From positions 1 through 64,000 of the forward strand of contig CALLLW010000007.1 of NCBI GenBank assembly GCA_938007995.1: a stretch of 64,000 bases of DNA. Direction: 5' to 3'. The translations under genes were made by a program, and so were the position numbers. The DNA is from an uncultured Granulosicoccaceae bacterium. Lineage in GTDB: Bacteria > Pseudomonadota > Gammaproteobacteria > Granulosicoccales > Granulosicoccaceae. Below are positions 54,927 to 63,104 of the stretch, piece after piece (within the stretch, counting starts at the first letter, position 1; the number at the start of each line of letters is the position of its first letter). The notes under the pieces are model-generated. The model made no database searches. It saw nothing but the letters and a program-made list of their open reading frames with translations, and was not told the origin of the DNA.

Positions 54927-55634
54927 ATGGAAGTAGCAGGTAAAAAAGCGCTGGTTTTCGGTGGTACATCCGGCATTGGCCTGGCCACCACGCATCAGTT
55001 GGCCAATCTTGGCGCTAACGTGATCGCGATCAGCCGTGATCCATCAAAAGCCGGTGACTTACCGGCGGGTGTCACCTGTGAAGCGTGTGACGTGCGTGAT
55101 CGTGAAGCCATGCAGACGCTTTTCCAGAAGCATGCACCGTTTGATATTCTGATCAGTGCTGCAACTGGTGGCAGTCGTGCGCTCGGGCCATTCCTCGAGA
55201 TGGATATGGATGGTTTTACCGGCTCGTTCGATAAAATGTGGGGCTACGCGAATGTAGTGCGTTACGGCACAAACCATCTGACCGAACACGGCACGATAGT
55301 GCTGGTGAGCGGTTCCCCGGCCAGAAAGCCCAAGCCAGGTCAGATTGCACTTTCTGCCGTGGGCGGCGCAGTCGAGGCATTTGTTCGCGGCATTGCACCA
55401 GAGATTGCCCCGAAGCGCATCAACACAGTTTCACCGGGCACCATTGATACACCGATGTCTGCACTGACCGGTGATGAACGTGAGCAGCATTTCAAAAAGC
55501 TCACTGCACCGCACCTGTTACCAAGAGCAGGGCATGCGGATGAAGTCGCCAAAGGCATTGTATTTATGGTCGAGAATGATTTTGTTACCGGCACAACCAT
55601 TGATGTAGACGGTGGCTGGTTGCTGGGTAAATAA
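54927..55634 (+). CDS. SDR-family protein lacking YxxxK
   Basis: A 235-residue SDR fold: FGGTSGIG loop, CDVRD, ISAATGG, VSPGTIDTPM and a normal IDVDGGWLLGK end. Where the active Tyr-x-x-x-Lys should be, the sequence reads GQIALSAVGGAVEAF, so both catalytic residues appear to be missing. It may be a non-catalytic or re-purposed member. GGGG lies before the ATG. hemJ starts 4 bp after its stop, so they are probably co-transcribed. Confidence 0.88.
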   Translation: MEVAGKKALVFGGTSGIGLATTHQLANLGANVIAISRDPSKAGDLPAGVTCEACDVRDREAMQTLFQKHAPFDILISAATGGSRALGPFLEMDMDGFTGSFDKMWGYANVVRYGTNHLTEHGTIVLVSGSPARKPKPGQIALSAVGGAVEAFVRGIAPEIAPKRINTVSPGTIDTPMSALTGDEREQHFKKLTAPHLLPRAGHADEVAKGIVFMVENDFVTGTTIDVDGGWLLGK

Positions 55635-55637
55635 CTG

Positions 55638-56063
55638 ATGTATCTCTGGGCAAAAGCGTTTCATATAATCGCAATGGTCGCATGGATGGCCTCATTGCTC
55701 ATTTATCCGCGCTACAAAATGCATCAGGCTAAAAGCCAGATCGGTGAACCCTTATTTGAAGCCATGAAAGACGCCGCTGTTCTGCTGCGCAAGATCATCA
55801 TGATTCCGTCAATGATCACAACGTGGATACTAGGGATTGCCTTAATCGGCTTGAACCCGGCTGTGTTTCAATTAAAGTTTATGTGGCTCAAGCTGTTATT
55901 GGTGATCGCAATTACAGTGATGCACATCTACTTCACTAAAGCAGGCCGCAGGCTTGATGAAGAAGGCAATGCAGCAATAGTGTCTAAATTTAAAGTGCTA
56001 AACGAACTGCCGTTTGTGGCTTTAATTTTTGTTGTGATACTGGTGGTGGTGAAGCCCTTCTAG
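55638..56063 (+). CDS. hemJ: HemJ-type protoporphyrinogen IX oxidase
   Basis: A 141-residue protein with four membrane helices. The N-terminus YLWAKAFHIIAMVAWMASLLIYPR carries the conserved His9 and the family pattern, followed by LLRKIIMIPSMITTW and LKFMWLKLLLV. HemJ oxidises protoporphyrinogen to protoporphyrin in haem synthesis, and length is normal. The adjoining SDR is an unusual partner. Confidence 0.9.
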   Translation: MYLWAKAFHIIAMVAWMASLLIYPRYKMHQAKSQIGEPLFEAMKDAAVLLRKIIMIPSMITTWILGIALIGLNPAVFQLKFMWLKLLLVIAITVMHIYFTKAGRRLDEEGNAAIVSKFKVLNELPFVALIFVVILVVVKPF

Positions 56064-56076
56064 AAAGTTCAAAAAT

Positions 56077-56100
56077 GAGAGTGGCGGTAGCGCCACTCTC
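56077..56100. terminator. Bidirectional stem between hemJ and gcdH
   Basis: GAGAGTGGCG, loop GTAG, CGCCACTCTC: a perfect 10-bp stem between convergent genes. Moderate A/T runs flank both sides, so it may serve both. Confidence 0.8.
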
Positions 56101-56127
56101 AATATTTGTTTTTAACCATCAATACAA

Positions 56128-57366
56128 CTATTGAAATGCCTGCAGGCCGGTTTGAGCACGGCCCAGAATCAATGCATGAATATCATGCGTACCTTCATAG
56201 GTATTGACTGCCTCAAGATTCATCATGTGGCGGATAACGCCGTATTCATCTGATACACCGTTGCCACCATGCATATCACGCGAGGTTCTGGCAATGTCGA
56301 GTGCCTTGCCGCAGTTGTTGCGCTTCATTAGTGATATCAGCTCTGCCGGTGCCTGATGTGCATCAAACAGTCTGCCCAGTTGCAGACAACCTTGCAATCC
56401 GATTGAAATCTCGGTCTGCATATCGGCAAGCTTCTTTTGTATTAACTGGTTTGCCGCCAGTGGCTTGCCAAACTGTTTACGATCCAGTGTGTATTGCCTG
56501 GCCGCGTGCCAGCAATACTCGGCAGCGCCCATCGCCCCCCAGGCAATGCCGTAGCGGGCGCGGTTAAGGCAACCAAAAGGGCCGGCTAATCCGGCAACTT
56601 CGGGTAGTAGATTCTCTTCCGGCACTTCTACTTCATCCATCATGATCATGCCGGTGATCGATGCACGCAGTGAAAACTTGCCGTCTATCTTTGGTGCCGT
56701 TAATCCTTTCATGCCTTTTTCAAGCACAAAGCCTTTAATTTTATTGTCGTGTGCTTCTGACTTGGCCCAGACCACAAACACATCAGCTGCCGGTGAGTTG
56801 GTGATCCAGTTTTTAGCACCTGATAATAGATAGCCACTCTCGGTTTTTTTAGCACGAGTGATCATCGAAGAAGGGTCTGATCCGTGATCAGGCTCGGTCA
56901 ATCCAAAGCAACCAATCCACTCACCGCTGGCAAGTTTGGGCAGATACTTTTCGCGCTGCGCGTCGGTGCCGAACGCAAAAATCGGATGCATCACCAACGA
57001 TGACTGCACGCTCATCATTGACCGGTAACCGGAGTCCACACGCTCTACCTCGCGCGCTATCAATCCGTAGCTGGTGTAGTTGGCACCAATGCCACCCAGA
57101 GATTCCGGAATGGTCGCACCCAACAGCCCGAGCTCACCCATTTCATTAAAAATTTCGCGATCAAAAGTCTCGTTGCGATTCGCCTCAATAACACGCGTCA
57201 CCAGTTTCTCCTGACAATAGGCGTGCGCGGTTTCGCGAATCATGCGCTCCTCTTCGCTGAGCTGTTGCTCAAGCAGAAACGGGTCTTCCCAGTTAAATCT
57301 TGGCATTTTCGCGCGAGCGGATTCCGGGGTGTTCACGTGATCTTTGTGTGAATGCGCTAGAGTCAT
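56128..57366 (-). CDS. gcdH: Glutaryl-CoA dehydrogenase
   Basis: About 412 residues from ATG 57,366; a TTG at 57,381 is possible. It is an acyl-CoA dehydrogenase with [20 protein letters not shown] (the Arg and substrate region), [17 protein letters not shown] (FAD/substrate), and the catalytic Glu in [16 protein letters not shown], all typical of GcdH. It converts glutaryl-CoA to crotonyl-CoA with CO2 release in lysine and aromatic breakdown. No CoA-transferase is adjacent. Confidence 0.94.
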   Translation of the reverse strand: MTLAHSHKDHVNTPESARAKMPRFNWEDPFLLEQQLSEEERMIRETAHAYCQEKLVTRVIEANRNETFDREIFNEMGELGLLGATIPESLGGIGANYTSYGLIAREVERVDSGYRSMMSVQSSLVMHPIFAFGTDAQREKYLPKLASGEWIGCFGLTEPDHGSDPSSMITRAKKTESGYLLSGAKNWITNSPAADVFVVWAKSEAHDNKIKGFVLEKGMKGLTAPKIDGKFSLRASITGMIMMDEVEVPEENLLPEVAGLAGPFGCLNRARYGIAWGAMGAAEYCWHAARQYTLDRKQFGKPLAANQLIQKKLADMQTEISIGLQGCLQLGRLFDAHQAPAELISLMKRNNCGKALDIARTSRDMHGGNGVSDEYGVIRHMMNLEAVNTYEGTHDIHALILGRAQTGLQAFQ

Positions 57367-57667
57367 CGGGTTCTTCCACAAGTAGGATGTTTCAAGTGTA
57401 GTGTTAAATGCAGGGTGGATTCCAGTTTGTCTGCAATAACGATGATTTACGTTGATATTGTGCGTCGTGTTGCACGTTCACCAATTGGATTTATCAGGGG
57501 CAGGAGGCTGAGTTTTTTCCAGAGCGGTCATCAGGCAGCTGTGGCGGGTGGGTGTGATATTGATCGTCACAGATCTGATTAATTATTACGGGTAATAACC
57601 GTGGGTAATGCGCCTGGGTTAATCACCACGCATAATGAGTCTGAGCAATAACGTTCAGGCCTTAAAA

Positions 57668-58288
57668 CTACACCCGCATCTGCAACAGTGCCGGAATACA
57701 GATCTCTTCCTCGTCGGCTGTGTGTCGGCAAAACAGCGCATCGACTCTTTTGGCAGTGGCGTACAGGGCATTGGCCGTGGCCGCCAGCGCACTTTGCTTG
57801 CTCTGGTCTGTTTCGCCCCTGGCTGCAGACAGTGATTGAACTGCAGACTCAAGCTGATCCAACCCCTCGGTCAATATCCGGTGATCACCGTTCAGTAAAT
57901 CAAGATGGTGTTGCAGCTCGGGAAAATCCCGCCGGATGATGGGTAGAAACTGGTGCTCTACCACATGCTGGTGCGTGTGCGCATGGTGAATAAACTGACT
58001 CGCCAGTTGAGTAAACTGGGTAATGTGTTTTTTCCGCGCTTCGGGTTCATCCAGCACCAGCAGCAATTCGGTACACCTCAATGGCAGCTGTGATACTGCG
58101 CGAAGCAACGCCTCATGAACCTGCACCCAAAACTGCGCCTCACCGGCAAATCGATGATGATCAATCCATTGCGCACGAGTACCACTCTGTGCCTGCAGCT
58201 GATCAACCGACGCCCGCAGCTCCTCACTTAGCGCGGAACGTTTTTCAATATGATGAATGGCTGAATCGTAGTTAAAAGCGTTCGACAT
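57668..58288 (-). CDS. Hemerythrin-like HHE-domain protein
   Basis: A 206-residue helical protein with spaced metal-type ligands: IDHHRF, VHEALL, HHAHTHQHVVEHQFLP, NGDHRIL and a late FCRHTADEEEICIPAL, as in HHE/hemerythrin domains that bind a di-iron centre. A stretch of extra histidines (about 116-128) is notable. Oxygen, nitric oxide or iron handling is plausible but unresolved. Confidence 0.85.
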   Translation of the reverse strand: MSNAFNYDSAIHHIEKRSALSEELRASVDQLQAQSGTRAQWIDHHRFAGEAQFWVQVHEALLRAVSQLPLRCTELLLVLDEPEARKKHITQFTQLASQFIHHAHTHQHVVEHQFLPIIRRDFPELQHHLDLLNGDHRILTEGLDQLESAVQSLSAARGETDQSKQSALAATANALYATAKRVDALFCRHTADEEEICIPALLQMRV

Positions 58289-58413
58289 CGTCGGTGGGGA
58301 ATCAGAGCTTGTCAGTAAGTCTGCCAGCTCAATATCGATAGGGCAATGTGCTAACCCACAGCACAGGCGATAGGGTAGACTTTGAAGCAGTTAATTAACT
58401 GAGCACCCACACA

Positions 58414-58953
58414 ATGGCCAGACTGGAAACCCGCGCTGAATCGAGCCTGTCAGCAGAGTGTATTGCAGCATTGGAACCCACCCGGCTGAACGGCAAGCTC
58501 GCTGATGTTTATCTGCAGTTTGCCAACAGCGAACCTGCAATAATGGCCTACCTTCAAATGGAGGCAAGCCTGCGCCAATCGAGTCTTAGCGAGTATGAGA
58601 TCGAGGCTATAAAATTATTGGTCAGTGAAATAAATCAGTGTGACTATTGCCTTGCGGTGCACAGCATGAAATCAAGTAAAGCCGGTATTGATAAAGCAAC
58701 GCAAATCGCCATTCGCACTGGCGGCAAAACAATGAATGCCAGAGTCGATGCGCTGCTTGAGATTGTCAGATCGTTTTTTAAAAAGCCCGGGCCAATATCT
58801 GATCAGCAACTGCAGCAGGCCAGAAGCTGTGGCCTGACTGATCGCGACCTGGTGGATACAACCATGGCGGTCAGCACCATTTTTTTCACAAACATCACCA
58901 ATCACATCAATAACTCTGAAAGCACTTTACCAGCTGCGCCGCCAGTAGAGTGA
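58414..58953 (+). CDS. AhpD/carboxymuconolactone decarboxylase-like protein
   Basis: A 179-residue all-helical protein with the redox CxxC and following His of AhpD: NQCDYCLAVHSMKSSKAG (about 74-91). The N-terminal part, YLQMEASLRQSSLSEYEIEAIKLLVSEI, fits the family. It probably acts in peroxide detoxification or as a thiol-disulfide relay. It is divergent from the hemerythrin-like gene, which fits an oxidative-stress theme. Confidence 0.93.
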   Translation: MARLETRAESSLSAECIAALEPTRLNGKLADVYLQFANSEPAIMAYLQMEASLRQSSLSEYEIEAIKLLVSEINQCDYCLAVHSMKSSKAGIDKATQIAIRTGGKTMNARVDALLEIVRSFFKKPGPISDQQLQQARSCGLTDRDLVDTTMAVSTIFFTNITNHINNSESTLPAAPPVE

Positions 58954-59026
58954 AGCAGCATGTGCACGCTTTAATTCAAGGGTTGAATACAGTAGTCTCT
59001 GTTGAACGCACAGCAGGGGAAACGGC

Positions 59027-60166
59027 ATGAGTACAACCACACTCAACAGAAAAGACGGTGATCAACCGTTCAATAAAGACCCCGCAAAATCATTCACGCT
59101 ACCTGCACGATTTTACACAGACCTTCAAGTCTATGATCTCGAAAAGCATGCCATCTTTTATAACAGCTGGTGGTATGCCGGGCATGTCAGTCAGGTGCAA
59201 AATACCGGCGACTACCTGACCACAGAAATACACGAACAAAACGTGTTTGTGGTTCGTGACAGAGAAGGCGAGCTGCGTGCGTTTTATAACGTTTGTCAGC
59301 ATCGCGGTCATGAACTGGTCAGTGGCAATGGTCACGCCAATCTGATTGTTTGCCCGTATCATGCCTGGTCGTATGATCTTGACGGCCAACTCAAAGGCGC
59401 GCGTAACACAGAGAACATGGAAGGCTTCAAAAAGTGCGACTTCGCATTAAAGCCGGTACAGGTCAATGTGTTCTGCGGCTTGGTCATGGTCAATCTTGAT
59501 CCATCGGCAAAACCACTAACCGAGCAAGCACCGGGTCTTGAAGCAGAGATAAGACAATACTGCCCGTCAGTCGATGATCTGGTATTCGCACAGCGTGATA
59601 CCTACGAAGTGCCGTGCAACTGGAAAGTCATGATTGATAACTTTCTCGAATGCTATCACTGCCATACCGCGCATCGTGATTTTGTTGACCTGGTTGATAT
59701 GGAAAGCTACCGCTCCAAAATCAATGGTATCTATTCAAGTCACGTATCGGATGCCGTCAAATCTACAGACAACAAAGCCTATAAGTTTGAAAAAGGTGAT
59801 GTTGACTTCGGCTATGCCGGCTGGTTTCTATGGCCCAACCTGACCATCTGGGCCTACCCCGGTGAAGCAAACTTATCAGTACTGCAAATGAACCCCGCAG
59901 GCGTCGAACAAACCATCGAGTTTCAAGATTGGTTTGCTAAAACAGAGACCCCAAGCCCGCAACTCAAAGATGCAATGGACTATCAGAAAGATGTGTTGCA
60001 ACCGGAAGATATCGGCCTCTGTGTCAGTGTGCAGAAGGGCCTTAAATCACAAGGGTACAACCAGGGCAGGTTTGTGGTTGATGGTGAGCGTAGTGAGCTT
60101 TCCGAACATGCAGTGCATCATTTTCAGCGGTTGGTGGCTGATGCGTTGGGGGCTGAGTTGGGGTGA
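59027..60166 (+). CDS. Rieske oxygenase alpha subunit (quaternary-ammonium type)
   Basis: A 379-residue oxygenase. The Rieske cluster ligands are Cys90-x-His92 and Cys109-x-x-His112. The mononuclear iron site is DNFLECYHCHTAH with His211 and His216. Glu208, rather than Asp, is in the bridging position, as in carnitine and glycine-betaine monooxygenases. It likely cleaves a methylated amine such as betaine or choline-derived compounds. The cognate reductase is not next to it. A decayed copy of its 3' end lies beyond the Fic gene. Confidence 0.9.
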   Translation: MSTTTLNRKDGDQPFNKDPAKSFTLPARFYTDLQVYDLEKHAIFYNSWWYAGHVSQVQNTGDYLTTEIHEQNVFVVRDREGELRAFYNVCQHRGHELVSGNGHANLIVCPYHAWSYDLDGQLKGARNTENMEGFKKCDFALKPVQVNVFCGLVMVNLDPSAKPLTEQAPGLEAEIRQYCPSVDDLVFAQRDTYEVPCNWKVMIDNFLECYHCHTAHRDFVDLVDMESYRSKINGIYSSHVSDAVKSTDNKAYKFEKGDVDFGYAGWFLWPNLTIWAYPGEANLSVLQMNPAGVEQTIEFQDWFAKTETPSPQLKDAMDYQKDVLQPEDIGLCVSVQKGLKSQGYNQGRFVVDGERSELSEHAVHHFQRLVADALGAELG

Positions 60167-60271
60167 GGGCGGTTGTGGTGCGAGCACAGCAGGGTGTGAC
60201 GCGACTTCCAGGCTAATCCTCCATGGCCGAATTGAGCCGATCATTCATCAACTTATAAGGAAGGATGAATC

Positions 60272-60340
60272 TCACTAAGAAAGAATGTAGACTAATTCTT
60301 TCTTAACGATGTGCGCTAAAAAAGCCTCCTTTCTTAGTGA
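60272..60340. promoter_or_regulatory. Inverted-repeat cluster upstream of fic
   Basis: TAAGAAAGAAT (60,276-60,286) pairs with ATTCTTTCTTA (60,295-60,305). TCACTAAGAAAG (60,272-60,283) also pairs with CTTTCTTAGTGA (60,329-60,340), which covers the fic GTG start. Three related half-sites in one promoter region suggest an operator or competing RNA hairpins that could hide the start. Confidence 0.6.
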
Positions 60341-61515
60341 ATAAAAATGTAGATAAAACAACGTCTTCGGGTACCTGGAAAACCCGGGATTTCGGTAGCG
60401 AAAGGGTGAGATTCTTCATTCCCGGCGCGGTTCCGCCAGCACCGCCGCTTGATTTAATGCCTTTTCAACGACTGTTGGCTTCCGCCAATCAGGCGCTTGG
60501 CAGACTTGATGGATTGGCATCTGTTCTGCCCGACACACCGCTGTTCCTTTATATGTATGTGAGAAAAGAAGCTCTCCTGTCATCACAGATAGAGGGAACA
60601 CAATCTTCATTGTCAGATCTGTTTGCGCTCGAAGACGGTGCTGAGCTCAACGTTTCAATTGATGATGTCCGCGAAGTATCGAACTATGTGGCTGCAATGG
60701 ATCTTGGGCTCGCCAGAATCAAGGACGATAACTTTCCAATCTCTTTACGGCTTATAAGAGACATCCATAAAGTACTCATGACTTCTGGGCGTGGCTCCAC
60801 CAAGCAGCCGGGTGAATTTAGAACATCGCAAAACTGGATAGGTGGTACACGTCCGGGCAACGCGACCTATGTTCCGCCACCGCCCGATGTAATGCTTGAA
60901 TGCCTGTATCAACTGGAGTCTTTTCTGCATCAGGAAGAATCTGAACTTCCAGTACTCATTAAAGCGGCATTGGTTCATCTACAATTCGAATCTATTCACC
61001 CGTTTCTGGATGGAAACGGCCGGCTTGGCCGCTTACTCATAACCTTTATGTTGTGTGAAAACCGAATACTAAGAGAGCCATTGTTATATTTGAGTTTGTA
61101 TTTAAAATCTCATCGACAGAAATACTACGAACTACTCCAAAGTGTGCGAGAGACAGGCAATTGGGCACCATGGATAGAGTTCTTTCTTCAGGGCGTGCTG
61201 GAAACTTCTGATCAGGCAACAGAAACGGCTCGCGAAATCCTGACCATATTCGACGAAGACAAAAGAGACATTGAAAAACTTGGTCAGGCTGCCAACACTG
61301 CTTTGCGCCTGCACGAATTTATTCAGCGCAGGCCAGTGGTGAATGTACAAGTTGCGGTCACCCAGTTACGGCTTTCACCTCCGACTATTAGAAAAGCGAT
61401 AGAACATCTTGAAGAGCTGAGTATTTTGCAAGAGACCTCGGGGAAAAAGCGAGACAAGCGGTATGTGTATCAGCGTTATATGGATCAGCTTATTAGTGGA
61501 ACAGAGCCGCTTTGA
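60337..61515 (+). CDS. Fic-family AMP/UMP-transferase
   Basis: A 392-residue Fic protein. An N-terminal region typical of the Fic_N group (FFIPGAVPPAPP) is followed by the autoinhibitory motif SSQIEG (82-87) and the catalytic HPFLDGNGRLGR (221-232). A C-terminal winged-helix-like part follows (about 320-375, NVQVAVTQLRLSPPTIRKAIEHL). Such class II enzymes AMPylate target proteins and are held off by the inhibitory Glu86. GTG 60,337 has no clear ribosome-binding site and lies inside an inverted repeat. It sits between two copies of the Rieske gene end, so it is likely acquired DNA. Confidence 0.93.
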   Translation: MNKNVDKTTSSGTWKTRDFGSERVRFFIPGAVPPAPPLDLMPFQRLLASANQALGRLDGLASVLPDTPLFLYMYVRKEALLSSQIEGTQSSLSDLFALEDGAELNVSIDDVREVSNYVAAMDLGLARIKDDNFPISLRLIRDIHKVLMTSGRGSTKQPGEFRTSQNWIGGTRPGNATYVPPPPDVMLECLYQLESFLHQEESELPVLIKAALVHLQFESIHPFLDGNGRLGRLLITFMLCENRILREPLLYLSLYLKSHRQKYYELLQSVRETGNWAPWIEFFLQGVLETSDQATETAREILTIFDEDKRDIEKLGQAANTALRLHEFIQRRPVVNVQVAVTQLRLSPPTIRKAIEHLEELSILQETSGKKRDKRYVYQRYMDQLISGTEPL

Positions 61516-61559
61516 GTCAACTTTACTCTGAAAAAATGTCGAGGCAGCCATCATAAACA

Positions 61560-61878
61560 GCCCAACCTGACCATCTGGGCATATCCCGGTGAAGCGAATT
61601 TATCAGTGCTGCAAATGAACCCCACAGGCGTCGAACAAACCATCGAGTTTTAAGACTGGTTTGCTAAAACAGAAACCCCAAGCCCGCAACTGAAAGATGC
61701 AATGGACTATCAGAAAGATGTGCTGCAACCGGAAGATATCGGCCTTTGTGTCAGCGTGCAGAAGGGCCTCAGGTCACAAGGGTATAACCAGGGCCGGTTT
61801 GTGGTTGATGGTGAGCGTAGTGAGCTTTCCGAGCATGCGGTGCATCATTTTCAGAAGTTGGTGGATGAGTTGGGGTGA
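61560..61878 (+). pseudogene. Truncated second copy of Rieske oxygenase 3' end
   Basis: Aligns with 59,833-60,166 of the intact gene with about 22 differences over roughly 300 bases plus a 15-bp in-frame deletion. Most changes are at third codon positions. One turns CAA into an in-frame TAA (around 61,652). Only the last third is present. The synonymous pattern suggests that both copies were once under selection, so this is a remnant of a diverged homologue rather than a recent duplicate. Confidence 0.92.
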
Positions 61879-62181
61879 GGGTTTACCTTGTCATCCGATA
61901 TACTCTCGGAGATAGTAGTAGTTTTTTTGTACGCTAGGGGGCTTTGCAATATTTCTACAAACATAACCTTACTGAATTATTTTCACTAGTGTTCTTTGTG
62001 TGAGTATAAAGAATGAAAGATGTAGTATGAGCTCTCGTAGATGGACGGGGCTCTATATAAAGGATGCGGTTGACTTTTACTCTTCGTTTCTGCCGAGATT
62101 TTTCCCGCTAAGGCAATTGTCGTGTCACTGGTACGACAATTGAGACAATTACCAGGACAGTCATTGTAATAAGATCTTTTT
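61879..62181. other. Intergenic spacer with 10-bp inverted repeat
   Basis: About 300 bp without a gene. CAATTGTCGT (62,114-62,123) and ACGACAATTG (62,133-62,142) form a perfect stem with a 9-base loop, without a T-run, near the 3' end of the TcmP-like fragment. Confidence 0.6.
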
Positions 62182-62724
62182 CTATTCAGATTTAATTTTT
62201 TCGCCTTGTTTTGGCGTCATCCTCAGAATCACCGAAATTGGAAACAACAACCATAAGTCAATTTTCCCGGACCGTGCAATCGGGATGAGCGTGTTCCAAT
62301 CGAGCTGAGTGCTGAATGGGTCTAACAATACAACAGCTCTGTCTGAACCTTTTAGCCGGCGGCAAAATTCCGGTATGAAGGTATTGGCATCTTGTGAGTA
62401 GACAGCAATTTTCTTATCGCTGTGCTCTGCTTTCAGTTGCTCAAGTTCAGCCACAAACTCTGAATTGATGTCGTTAAAGTGATACTGATCAAATGGCCGG
62501 TCAATCGAAAGGGCAACTTCAACTGAAGCCCTCAGATTCTCTATGGGGATCAGAGGCTGTTGATTTGCCTGCTCGGATGGTTGATGAGACCCGGACCCAG
62601 CAAACGCATCTATGTAGTGAAGCATGAAAGTTTGATTCTGCAATGCTTTGGTGTAGAAGTTCAGGTAGTCCTCAAGCAAAGCAAGCTTTTTACTCGTCCA
62701 GATACCGCCGAATTGCTGAAGCAT
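62182..62724 (-). CDS. Truncated three-Cys-motif partner (TcmP)-like protein
   Basis: A 180-residue protein whose start FGGIWTSKKLALLEDYLNFY and YIDAFAGSG, then VVLLDPFSTQLDW and LWLLFPISVILRM, match the N-terminal Rossmann-like half of TcmP proteins, whose usual length is nearer 280-380. The frame stops soon after LRMTPKQGEKIKSE, so the C-terminal half is lost. TcmP-type genes often pair with a GP88-like three-Cys protein in defence-type loci. None is seen here. Probably non-functional or a minimal form. Confidence 0.7.
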   Translation of the reverse strand: MLQQFGGIWTSKKLALLEDYLNFYTKALQNQTFMLHYIDAFAGSGSHQPSEQANQQPLIPIENLRASVEVALSIDRPFDQYHFNDINSEFVAELEQLKAEHSDKKIAVYSQDANTFIPEFCRRLKGSDRAVVLLDPFSTQLDWNTLIPIARSGKIDLWLLFPISVILRMTPKQGEKIKSE

Positions 62725-63104
62725 CGCATACCGCCATAAAACTGTATATAAAAACAGTATAGCGTATTGCCAGCTGCCTGCAAATGGCTAATAGACTGAA
62801 CCTTTTGTACTGTCCGGGCCGCTGATATTCTGCCCGGAATCGCGTACAATTTAGCTACAAAGATCCCATAGGTAGCAAGGGTGCAGAGCCGTGATAACTG
62901 GCGAAAATATATCGAAAATAAACCGCACCTTAAATACAACGTGGGTCAGTGGTCTCTCTGATGTGCTGGCTGTGATAACGCAGTTATTTATCCTGGTGAA
63001 GTTCAAGAGCTGCCGCAAGTCACCGCGATGCGGTTGGAGTGCTTGTTGATGAGGGTAGGGTACGAGCAGCACACAGTGTCATCAACAAAGTTTGCTGAGG
63101 CTCT
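62725..63104. other. Divergent promoter region
   Basis: 380 bp between the TcmP-like fragment and hsdR. TCCGGGC (62,813-62,819) pairs with GCCCGGA (62,832-62,838), and ACTGT/ACAGT flank an AT-rich centre at 62,741-62,758. No small gene is supported. Confidence 0.45.
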
